Assembly (NCBI GenBank): GCA_013396655.1
Contig: WBMV01000074.1
Coordinates: forward strand, 124,001 to 188,000
From: Campylorhamphus procurvoides
Taxonomy: Eukaryota; Chordata; Aves; Passeriformes; Dendrocolaptidae
Direction of reading: 5' to 3'
Length of the DNA stretch: 64,000 nt
Position numbers and translations under genes: made by a program. Shown piece after piece: positions 49,701 to 58,300 of the stretch; the first letter of the stretch is position 1; every line of letters begins with the position of its first letter. A model generated the notes under the pieces. It worked only from the letters and a program-made list of their open reading frames with translations, ran no database searches and was not told the origin of the DNA.

Positions 49701-52393
49701 AGCTCCCTTCAGTTTGCCTTGAGGTTTCTGTGGTACGATTCCCAAACTGAACACCTCTTGTCTTTTACCTCTCCTTTTCCCTCTTTGCTCATGTCTTCTT
49801 AGAGACTTATGTAGAAATGGGTTGCTTATTTAAACTGAGGCCTTCAGACACTTCCAAATGCACTAAGATGAGACCATGAGATATTTCAAGTTGCCCTGTG
49901 ATATAGAGTACTCCATCACTGTGGAGGGGATTAATGGCATAAAAGAGACTAGATTTGTAACAGAGCTGGCTTTCAGCATCCAAGCTTGTGTTTGAACCAA
50001 ATTAACTATATGTGGTTTTTTTTCTTTTTTGTTTTTAACAGATTTTTGAAGGTAATTCCAATGCCTATGAAGTAAAAGAGAACATATTTGATCCCCCTAT
50101 TATTGCTAGGTACATCAGACTCTACCCCACTGAGGTCTACAACAGGCCTACTCTCCGCATGGAGCTTCTGGGCTGTGAAGTAGATGGTAAGAATGAGTCA
50201 TGTACTGGTGCTTCCATAGTGACAAAGTTTTTACCTAATACTTTAAATTAAGCTAAAACTATGGGTGTTGTCAATTCCAATATTGTTCTTAGGTTGTGGA
50301 TACTTGGATGTACTGGAAATAACACGGTGCTTATCTCAACAGGTTGCTCTTTGCCACTTGGAATGGAAAATGGAGAGATCAAGAATACCCAAATAACAGC
50401 CTCATCTGTTAAGACATCCTGGTTTAACACGTGGGACCCTTCACTAGCTCGTCTCAATCAGAACGGAAAGGTGAATGCCTGGAGAGCCAAGGTAATGAGG
50501 GAAAGGCAGGGATGGCAACAAGACAGCTGGTTAATAAATTTGTGCTCTGTGTGATCACTGCACTTACTGCTCACTGTGTCCAGTGCCAAGCGCGTGACAG
50601 GGTTACTTCACAGCCATAATTTGGGAAGAAGCCCATTCACCTCTTCCAGTAGAAAACTTATTGAACTTCTGGCAGCAGCATTGAAATCATATTTTGAGAG
50701 ATGGATGGTGTCCTCTGGGCCACAGGCTGCAGCATTTCCCTACAGGAATAGCCTATTAAATATCAGGAGATGAGTGCAACTTGAGTATTTGTCTCAAATG
50801 GGTTAAAAAAGCCCATCCTGGGGTTGGCTTGCAAGCAGTGCAGCTTAGTGGATCTGGGGGTGGATGACCGTCCGCAAGGCATGTGAGCTTCTGTGTCTTC
50901 AGAATGGAGCTGCATTTCTCATTTCTTCATGCAGCACCTCGAGATTCCTGGAAGCTACTGTTCTGTATAAGCATTTGGTATGAGTATTACAATGTCTTAA
51001 TACTGGAGGTAAATCTCTGTTGGTTCTTGTTATGTATTGGAAATTAATGTGGAAATCTTAAGATTCAAAATACACCACCTGAAGTGATGAAGTTAATTTT
51101 ATGGTTCTTGGGACTTGTCTCAGCTTTACCCTTCAGCACTTCTTTAATACAGTTTTTATACATTTTGATGCAGTTTTAACTTTCTTTAAACAAGATTTTT
51201 CACTTAAGCAAATACAGACATAGACATGTTTGCTAATGGACAAACCTTTCTATCAATTGTAGCTGAACAACAACCAACAGTGGCTGCAAATTGATCTCCT
51301 CACAGTTAAGAAGATAACTGCTATTGCCACTCAGGGAGTCACGTCCATGTCTGCTGAATACTTTGTGAAAACCTATATTATCCTATACAGTGACGAAGGC
51401 TCAGAGTGGAAATCCTACACAGAAGGTTCAAGCTCAGTGGCAAAGGTATCATTCTCAGCTCAGGCAATTGTATCATTTCCTGGTTTTAGATGCTGAACAA
51501 TGCCAGGGCTCAGAGGCAGAATGCCCAGACAAATTGATAGGCTCACAGGACTTTAAAATGTTAGGGAGCTGGGGTTGCTACAGATAATGTCACAATATCC
51601 ACCTGATTTTAGTCATTGTAATTAAAAATAGTAGAAGGAAAGAATGCCATATCTGTAGAGAAGGCAGTCGTCAATATTGTGATAAAAGGAGCTGACACTG
51701 TGAAGGAGGACATTTAATTTGAATGAATAATGGATTCCCCAGGGCCTCTTTTCTATTTCTGCCATGATTTTGTAGATGAAATTAATGTTAGTGAGCAGTA
51801 TTTCTGTAACAGAGCTGGGGAACTTCAGGTACCCACAGAGCAGACACAGTACTTTGTATTTTTGCCCATGTAACCTTACACCAACCTAACCCACAAGAAC
51901 TACTGGCAGAGGTAAAATAAAGGAAGTTTGGTATTTTGGTCCATTAGAAATTAGAAGGGCAAATTTTGTGGTGTGGATGGAAACAGAGGCTGTTTCATTC
52001 ATTCAGACTCAAATATTGCTGGCCTGAACTACCTTTGATCCAGCATGTCAGGAAGAGCCTGGATATATCTTCTGTAAAATCAGAAATGAGCCAATCCATC
52101 CACCCTGGATGGCTAATGCAACAGCTTGGAAAGGTTTCAAAAGGAAAACACAGGGTTTTTTCAAGCACTGCCTTTCAACTAATTGTGTGGTTTTGTATTT
52201 GCAGGTTATCTTGGGTAATGAAAACAGCAGTGGGCAGGTCAAGCATTTCTTCAACTCACCCATCGTGGCCAGGTTTATCCGCATTGTTCCAAGAACATGG
52301 TATCGTGGCATTGCCCTTCGGGTAGAACTCTATGGCTGTGATTTTGGTGGGGGTCTGGCTGTGAAAAGGACTGCCAAGTCTGGGAGCTCCTAA
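20719..52393 (+). CDS. F5: Coagulation factor V, complete 25-exon gene
   Basis: Factor V is the secreted precursor of factor Va, the cofactor of factor Xa in the membrane-bound prothrombinase complex. Exons: 20719-20879, 23988-24079, 25446-25568, 26773-26985, 29795-29938, 30861-31082, 31630-31795, 33539-33716, 34771-34873, 35242-35453, 35971-36121, 36831-37043, 38867-40799, 41583-41748, 42889-43125, 43604-43814, 44803-44982, 45976-46092, 46536-46607, 47625-47719, 49048-49203, 50042-50186, 50343-50491, 51263-51445, 52205-52393. The sum is 5811 nt, in frame, predicting 1936 residues (human 2224); exon number and split-codon phases match human. The ATG sits in a strong context (ACCATGG) and opens a hydrophobic signal peptide. 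Domain order A1-A2-B-A3-C1-C2 is clear. Oddities: a GC-AG intron 6, a short B domain, loss of the activated-protein-C site arginines, extra cysteines and a C-terminal extension. The neighbour SLC19A2 downstream matches human synteny. Confidence 0.97.
20880..23987 (+). other. F5 intron 1
   Basis: A 3.1 kb first intron, AT-rich. It contains a TA tract (about 21716-21728) and a 150-base A/C-rich low-complexity tract at 22261-22412. No other gene or recognisable element is seen. Confidence 0.6.
22261..22412. repeat. A/C-rich low-complexity tract (almost G-free)
   Basis: Dense CAAA, AAAC, CCAA and AACC tracts with nearly no G or T on the + strand. The open frame on either strand here is an effect of composition (Lys/Asn/Thr on +, Phe/Val/Gly on -). 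Confidence 0.75.
28480..28890 (+). mobile_element. Degraded avian retroviral solo LTR in F5 intron 4
   Basis: Resembles the common avian endogenous-retrovirus LTR in sense orientation: ACCCAATTGGCTAAAGGGATATT, CTGGGCATCAGTCAG followed by GGTGAGTGATT, a T-rich stretch, TTTAAACCATCTTTATTGA, and an end resembling TGGCTGCTGGTTGGGATCAG. No internal genes are present, so it is a solo or truncated LTR. Family is by recall only and ends are approximate. Confidence 0.6.
31083..31629 (+). other. F5: F5 intron 6 with GC-AG splice sites
   Basis: The exon ends CTGCAAG and the intron begins GCAAGG. The acceptor is AATTAG at 31629. Joining G|CT gives the conserved Ala in HLQ-AGM, as in human factor V. No nearby GT donor keeps the frame, and the flanking AAG|GCAAG fits the usual GC-donor context. 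Confidence 0.85.
31838..32345 (-). mobile_element. CR1 LINE fragment in F5 intron 7
   Basis: Starts with the reversed CR1 tail (CACAGGATAATTCAAATTGG, then GAGCCTCTGGGGATCT). It continues with conserved CR1 segments such as CTTATATCTGATCAGCCTTTC, TGCACCTCTGAGAAGAATATGG and TTTGGTAGTTGAAGATAAAA. Inserted opposite to F5. Boundaries are approximate. Confidence 0.75.
33539..39102 (+). CDS. F5: F5 exons 8-13 start: A2 domain and acidic heavy-chain tail
   Basis: Residues about 375-738. A2 landmarks are [88 protein letters not shown] and INGYV. At the human Arg506 position the read is ALTQ-K-GVQ, giving Lys535 (codon 35442-35444), where human has LDRR-GIQ. The acidic tail keeps the same length from the conserved Cys to the thrombin site (54 residues) but has no arginine in between; the Arg679 position is Val708 (codon 39010-39012). 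The heavy chain ends at the thrombin site YSIR|SS, Arg738 (codon 39100-39102). Confidence 0.93.
36276..36620 (-). mobile_element. CR1 LINE 3' end in F5 intron 11
   Basis: Classic reversed CR1 end: ATCATAGAATTATTAAGGTTGGAAAAGACC, then GAGTCCAACC, CACTTCCCTGGGCAGCC, AATTTTCCTAATGTCCAACC, CTGAACCTCCCCTGGTGCAA. The open frame on the minus strand here belongs to the decayed CR1 reverse-transcriptase region. Confidence 0.9.
38559..38582. repeat. (TTTC)n microsatellite in F5 intron 12
   Basis: About five perfect TTTC units followed by a T/C-rich tail. Confidence 0.85.
39103..40725 (+). CDS. F5: F5 exon 13: B (activation) domain, 541 residues
   Basis: Residues 739-1279, released on activation. Many N-glycosylation sequons are visible (for example NLT, NST, NHT, NMS, NDT). 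Probable thrombin sites are LLGPR|SR at Arg1148 (codon 40330-40332, equivalent to human Arg1018) and HYLR|SRG at Arg1279 (codon 40723-40725, equivalent to human Arg1545). The basic stretch [13 protein letters not shown] just before Arg1148 corresponds to the inhibitory basic region of human factor V. An acidic/tyrosine-rich stretch lies before Arg1279. Human factor V has about 836 residues here with many nine-residue LSPDLSQT-type repeats; none are present. A polybasic RRKRRRS motif occurs at 39571-39591. Confidence 0.9.
40726..46092 (+). CDS. F5: F5 exons 13 end-18: light-chain A3 domain
   Basis: Begins after Arg1279 with [21 protein letters not shown] and runs through [100 protein letters not shown] and [11 protein letters not shown], all typical of factor V A3. 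Four cysteines are not at positions I recall in human A3: Cys1295 (KEVCWNY), Cys1312 (DKTCKDG) and a pair in exon 16 (RPCSEK...QQCHKF). Confidence 0.92.
41221..41475 (-). mobile_element. CR1 LINE 3' end in F5 intron 13
   Basis: Reversed CR1 tail with GAATCATTTAGGTTGGAAAAGA, CTCTAAGATCATAGAGTTCAACC, CCACTAAACCATGTCC, TTTTCCTAATATCCAATCTAAACCTCCCCTGGC. It is more diverged than the copy in intron 11 and ends about 110 bases before exon 14. Confidence 0.88.
43168..43300 (-). mobile_element. Diverged CR1 LINE fragment in F5 intron 15
   Basis: Reversed CR1-like tail: AATCACAAAAGCATTTATGTTGGAAGGGATC, then GTCTAGTCCATCCCC and AAGCAGGGCTGGTCC. Boundaries are approximate; the sequence after about 43300 may be a separate element. 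Confidence 0.7.
43307..44590 (+). repeat. Pair of related dispersed segments in F5 introns 15 and 16
   Basis: About 85 bases at 43307-43392 (GAAATGCAAGCTGCAGAACA...GTAGCTATCCTTCCTTTTGG...) reappear at about 44497-44580 as a diverged direct copy (GAATGTGAGCTACAGAACAC...ATAGCTGTCCTTTCTTTTGG...). They sit outside exons, so an unidentified interspersed repeat or an old local duplication. Only the two ends of this interval are the repeat copies. Confidence 0.55.
46536..50186 (+). CDS. F5: F5 exons 19-22: C1 discoidin domain
   Basis: A discoidin (F5/8 type C) fold bounded by the cysteines in [11 protein letters not shown] and LLGCEVD. Landmarks are [78 protein letters not shown]. The loop between NAW and WIQ is three residues shorter than in human. 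The domain takes part in membrane binding of the light chain. Confidence 0.93.
50343..52393 (+). CDS. F5: F5 exons 23-25: C2 discoidin domain and C-terminal extension
   Basis: The C2 domain runs from [11 protein letters not shown] to YGCDF and binds phosphatidylserine membranes. The first membrane-inserting loop reads SWFNTWDPS instead of the human SWWGDYWEPF, one residue shorter with Trp-Phe at the tip. After the terminal cysteine the human protein has three residues; here seventeen follow ([17 protein letters not shown]) before TAA at 52391-52393. Confidence 0.93.
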
Positions 52394-53720
52394 CCTCTCA
52401 GCAGTCGCCATGCAGAACAACGTGTTTTTTAAAAAACCCTTAAACCAGTCATGCTTAGTAGTTTGGATGTGTGCTATATCAAAGGAGATTAATATTTTGC
52501 CAGCAGGAATTGAGAGAAATTTCTCTGGTAGATGTTTCATTCCTACAAATACACATTTTAGTAAATAGCTTCTTTTCTCCAGGAAGAAGTAGAGGTCCAT
52601 TGTAATTTATATTGTCACTTCTTCATTTTAACCAGTAGTCTGTCTTACGTTTTACTGAATATTAAATTCTAGATCCTTAGGAATGGAGAGTTTGGCCTTG
52701 ATCTTGAGCCCTGCTTATCTCCATTTTGTAATGCTTTTGCAGCATAAAGGAAGAATAGAGAGCTATAGCAGGTGAATGTTCTCCATACGTAGGGCTGAGA
52801 GGGAAAACCAGTGCTGTGGTGCTGCATTCCAGCAATGCCTCGGTAAGATCTGATTCCAGGGGTGGCCTCACCTCCACATGTCTTTCACCTACACTGTGAC
52901 AAAGGTATGAGGCATGTGCAAACCCCTTTTCAGAGAATGTGGGTTAGCATTATTGGTTTGGTTCTTGCCTACCCAGCACACCTGAAATGCTGTGGATTTC
53001 ATGTAATTCGTCTTCAGAGCCCTGGCAAGGGCAGGGAGAATCAGCAGTGTCTTTCCACCCCAGAAACGCGAAGGAAAGTGTTTTAACCTGGCAGGTCATG
53101 GAACAGCAATGGTAGAACCAAAGTGAGAATCCAGAGCTTGTGATGTTCAGTCCCAGACACACTTAGAGACCATGGGGAGGGGAAGCTCCCTTGATTGGGA
53201 AAGCTTTGAGAACTGTAGCTGTTCAGTGACAGTACAACCTGGGGATAGCAGAGGAGGAATAGATGAAACTGGGTAATGGAAACATCTGGACCTTCTCTTA
53301 CAATTTATCTCTAATGGTGTTTTCACTCTTGTGTGTAGAGATTACATGAATTTTTCCCAGGATGACTATATCTGGTGAAAGGTAGGTACATAGTCCATGA
53401 GCTCATTATTTCCAGCAGAGTTCTAGATAAGCTTCTGGGCTTCTATTCTGTACATTGTTTAATTGCAGCACTTCACTTATCACACTAGGCAGCATTCAGC
53501 AGGGTTGATCTGTCAGAGTAGTTTGTCTTTGAACCTTGGATGGTGTTATCCAAGTTATTTCAGTAGTTTTTCAATTCTTTGTCTTATAGACCAAGCATTT
53601 CAAAAAGAAGGTTTAGACTGTGAGTGAAAAGAGTGTAAAAACTAAACAAATATTTTTTTTTATACTATGTCACAAACTTTTGTCATTTTCCACTGGAAAA
53701 TAAAGATAATATTGTAGCAT
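52394..53720 (+). terminator. F5: F5 3' UTR region with candidate poly(A) signals
   Basis: Follows the F5 TAA. ATTAAA at 52661-52666 would give a 3' UTR of about 290 bases. AATAAA at 53699-53704 would give about 1.3 kb. No other gene features are seen in the interval. Confidence 0.5.
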
Positions 53721-54284
53721 GAAGAGCATCAACATTTTATTTTGTTTATTAGCCTTGACAGTAGTAGCTCTTTGGCAATAGTTAGTGAAATTTTTCATCA
53801 TGGAAGTAAAATTTTCAGCTTGATGGGAATTTTCAGTGATAATTAGAATTCATTTGAAGCAGTGAAGCTGTATGAATAATTGCTTCTTCTTAAAAGATCG
53901 GTTTCTTAATATTTTGTAACGGTGCCTAGTTTATATTTGTTGCCATGGAATTGCAATACCAAGCCACATTCACTAAAAAAAGAAACCCAAAAAAGTAAAT
54001 TTTGGAATGAGGTTTTACCCTTGAAAACAGTTAATAAATGCTTGCTAACCTCAGCAGAACCAGGTTTTTATGTGATAGCTGTGAAACCAGAAGGCCTTGA
54101 TCTTAAATGCTCTAAATAAGTAATTAGTTCTTTATATATATATGTATGAGTCTCTATCTATGTAAAGTCACACAAATGCAAAACTGATTGCAGGAACACC
54201 ACTCAATACATCTGCATCAATTTTCCAAATTTTGAAAATTCTGCTTCTACTTACTAGTGAATAAGATGTTGGTTAGCTGAGATC

Positions 54285-55345
54285 AGCTGTCCTGGTTGCA
54301 CCTCTTCCCCAGCCTCTTGTCCACCCCCAGCCTCCACACTGGCAAGGCAGAGAGTGGAAAAGCAAAGGCCTTGGCGCTGTTCAGTAACAGCTAAAACACC
54401 CCTGTGTTGTTAATACTGTTCTAGTTCCAAATCTAAAACACAAGACCCCATAGCACTGATGTTCCAGCCTGTCCAGCCCAGCAGCACAGGTACAGCAGCG
54501 ATGCCTGGGCCCTGTGCCAGCCCAGGCATGTGGCCATTGCTGTTAACAAAATGTTCCCTGGCACAGCAGAGTAAGATGACAAGTGCTACAATAAACAGCA
54601 AAAGTCCAAAACAGTCACTAACAAGCACCAGAGTCTGGCATACAGTAAGTCAAGCAAGGACAGAACCCTGCCAGTTAACAGCTTAACAACTACCTCGCCC
54701 ACTCTGATCAGGGGTCTTGTCTCAAAGTCCTCTTGCCCCAGTTTGGACACCAAAAAAAGACTACAGTGGGTTGACCCCCTTTGCTAGCTAAGCCCCCACT
54801 CAATCACTTGATATCTTTCCCCTGACAGGCTCAAGGAAAGGACTGGAAGGGCAAAAGAAAGAAAATTTGTGGGTTGATATAAAATCAGTTTAGTAGGTGA
54901 ATCAAAGCTGCACCTGCAAGCAAAGCAAAATAATAATTCATTTGCCACATCCCATCAACAGGCAGATGTTCAGCTGCTCCCTGGCAAGCAGGGCCTTGGC
55001 ACACCTAGCACTTGCTTAGGAAGACAAACACCATAACTCTGAACATTCTCCCTTCCTCCTTCTCCTTCCCCCCAGCATTTCTTGCTGAGCACAATGTCAC
55101 ACAGGCTAGGATATTATATCCCCAGCTGTGCCCTCTCCCAGCCTCTTGTGCAGCCCCCGCCTATGCACTGGTGGGGCAGGATGGGAAAAAGAAAAGGCCT
55201 GGCTGCTGTGCAAACACTGTTCAGCGACAGCTAAAACGTCGGGTGTTATCAGTGCTGGTTTAGTCACAAACACAAAGCACAGCACTATGCAGCTGCTGTG
55301 AAGAAAATGAACTCTACCCTGGCCAGACCATGTACACAAAGTATT
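54285..55345 (-). mobile_element. Decayed ERVL-like endogenous retrovirus, two LTR copies with tiny interior
   Basis: Two related segments, about 54299-54460 and 55128-55300, share CAGCCTCTTGT, the GGCAAGGC / GGGGCAGG region, AAAGGCCT, GTTCAG..ACAGCTAAAAC and the run towards CACAAAGCAC, as expected of two LTRs. The orientation is minus: the right-hand, more complete LTR (about 54765-55345) is the 5' LTR, and a primer-binding-site-like stretch lies at about 54737-54753 directly inside it. Only about 280 bases of interior remain, with no coding capacity. Family assignment is by recall; it is an old defective copy. Confidence 0.6.
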
Positions 55346-58300
55346 TCTAAATGCAAATGTGGGGGCAAAGTCTTGCTCCAGGTTTACACCAAGGAAGATG
55401 TGAAAACATCTGCCAAACCACCATGATGTTTAGTGAGCGCATAGATGACTGGAAAACAACGAACTTGTACCAATTTTATGAAGCATACAGCATAGATTGA
55501 ATTTGCGAAGGCTTCTGGAGATTTGTGGTTAAAACAGTCAGCCTTGCACAACCTTTTACTTGTTGTGGCATGAAATGCTTTGTATGTTGGGATTATTTGC
55601 AAAATATGCAAGAAGAGCAAGAATTCCTTCCGTTTTCTCGAAGAATAAAGGTATGTATGATGGCGTGAAGGTTAGCAAACACAGGCTTTTTCGGTCTGAG
55701 GGAGAAATGTAGTGCCAAAGTTCAGAGTAATACAGCCAATAATTTCTTCACTCACAAATCTGGATGGATGCCTTCACAATGCTCCTTTGATCCAAAGGTC
55801 CAAAGTGAACTGCTTTTAGCCTCCAACAGCATTACAATGGAGTTGCTGCCCCCTAATGCTCATTCCAGCTTCCAGGAGGCTGCAGGGTGCCCAAAGCTGA
55901 CCATCTGTAGGTGACAATAGCACACAGATGGCTGTGTTTGCAGTCTGGTGCTTTACTCACTAGGTGCCACCAAATGCTTTCTTTGGCTTTCCAGAGGTGG
56001 TGGCTGTACTCCTTCACACAGATGTTGTGAAACTGGTTGTGCCTGCACCTGGATTGGAAAGGAGCTGGAAGTATGTGTAAAGAGAGTTGAGCAGCCCTAA
56101 AGCAGTTACTGACAACAGCACCACTGTAGTTTCTTCAGATCCTGATGCATTAATCCAGTATTCAGACAGGTTTGTACAGAGTGCCCTGGAAAGTCTAAAG
56201 CTGATGCAGGCACCTTCACGTGGATTGTAAGCACACCTTTTCCTTATAGAATAGCTGTAACCTCCATTTTTGCCAGTTTTTCTGCGAGTACTTCCGACCA
56301 TGACCATGACACGCAGGAATGGCTGGGCTGAAGCTGAGCCACCTCACCTTCACCAAAGTTCCCAGGAGTCTGCAAAACAGATGGTTCCCTCCACACCACT
56401 GACATAATAAAGCACATCAGAGACATAAAGCTGCATATTAGCCATGGATTAAAGTCAGTGCAGATCATGTTGCTGTGTTCACAGTCTAAGAAACTTCCTG
56501 AGCTGTGCAGCAACACAGATGCAAAGGGAAATCTGGGCTTTGGGGCTCTTCTCATATTAAAGACATCAGTGAGATGCATGGCAAAAGAATGCCTATGTGA
56601 AGTGGCAGGAGAACTCTACAGAAAAAGCATCAAGCAGGAATGTGTTTGGGACTTTAGACAAACAGCCAATCTTTTGAGCATCCTCCAGCATTCCCTGAAA
56701 TGGCCATAAACGCCGATGGGTAATGAGAATTTTAGGATGATGCTAAGGGGAAAAAAGAGGGCTTGCAACTTCATAAATACTCATGCTCATGAAGTGTCTT
56801 CCATCATGGCAAAATATTTTTTTGACACATACCTAAGGGAAGAAGGTAAAGGCTGTGCCCATGCCCACATATGTGCTAGATAAGACTGTTATCAGTATGT
56901 TACTGTTAAACACCATAGAAATGAGATGCAACACTGTCCTATGATGACCAATTGCTGTTTTGTATGAGTCAGTTACTCCACTTAATCAGCATAAAATAGT
57001 CCTCTTCTTGCTGTTTATTCATGCTAGCTGTGCATCATGACCAGTTCATCCACCTACACTTTCCTATCATTACTGTGCCCCATTCTCCATTTGTTTGTTA
57101 CACCCAGTGCTTGCGTCATGCTTTCATTATAATAATCTCCTTCTGGTAGCAACTTCATCTTCTTGAATGTTTGTACAGCACTCTCCAAAACAGGCCATAG
57201 GATCATTCTCAGGGTTCCTGGGCACATCTGTAACACCATTCCTAATGGGAGCAATACTGTGTTAAGCCCACTGTGACCTAAATACACCAAGCACCAAGTA
57301 ATTCAAACCAGCCTAAGTGTTTCTACATTTAAAAGTACAGGGTATGTTTCTTCCAGGTGTTTGTTTTTCTTTGTAACACCACTGTTATACTCTCTTTTAG
57401 CACTTCCCATGAAAGTTTGTTTACAATTTGTAGAACTCCTCAGTGGCTTTTCCATTTTGTTTCCTCATGACTGAAAAAGATTTTAAAATGTTATGTCCAT
57501 AATGGAAGTGTATAGTGCTGTACATGATCTTTATTAGCTCAGGAGTTATTCTGATATCCTGTGGCAAGTGATTCCACAAATTCAGCCACAAATAAGCCAT
57601 AAATGCCTTATTTCTACCAGCTGTCTGCTTCAGCCTGCTATGGAAAGTTCTCTGCCAGAGGCTTTGGATAGCAACCTGCCTCCTACCGACTCCTGTACTT
57701 TGGAGAGGTGGCTGCTATTTGTCCTAATGCTCCTGCAGGTCTTGATAGCTTGTCTTCTCTGACAGCTGTGTTCCAGTGAGCTGCAGTGCTGCTTTTTTCC
57801 TCCCACTGTACACAATTTCAGGACATATTTGGCACACCTGTCCTGTTGAACTCAAGATCTTGCATGTGTGGAACTACAGGTGATGAAGGCAGAGCGTGGT
57901 GGAAGGTGCAGGCATCAAGGCATGAACTACAGGTACAAACCGAAGTCTGAGAATGATTAAAACCAATAATTTGTGTTGAACTACAGTACCAAAATATCTT
58001 GGGCTTCCAGATAATGTTTAGTAAAATAGGAGCAGAAAACATGCTCTGTCCATTCTTCAAAGATCTGTTGCCTTCTCTTAGCAAGAGACAGTTTTATACA
58101 GGGCATGGATAATTGATCCAATTATAGCAATTCATTTATGACAATGACTGCTGACCCTCCCTTCACCTCTCTATGATACAAAATTAGAACGTACTCCTGA
58201 GACCTTTCTTGCTCTCAAAAAGCTGGAATGGCTCCATGATGGCTTCAAAACAGCTGTGGCATTCAAAGAACATCCTAGTAGGATTTATAGATCCTTATTT

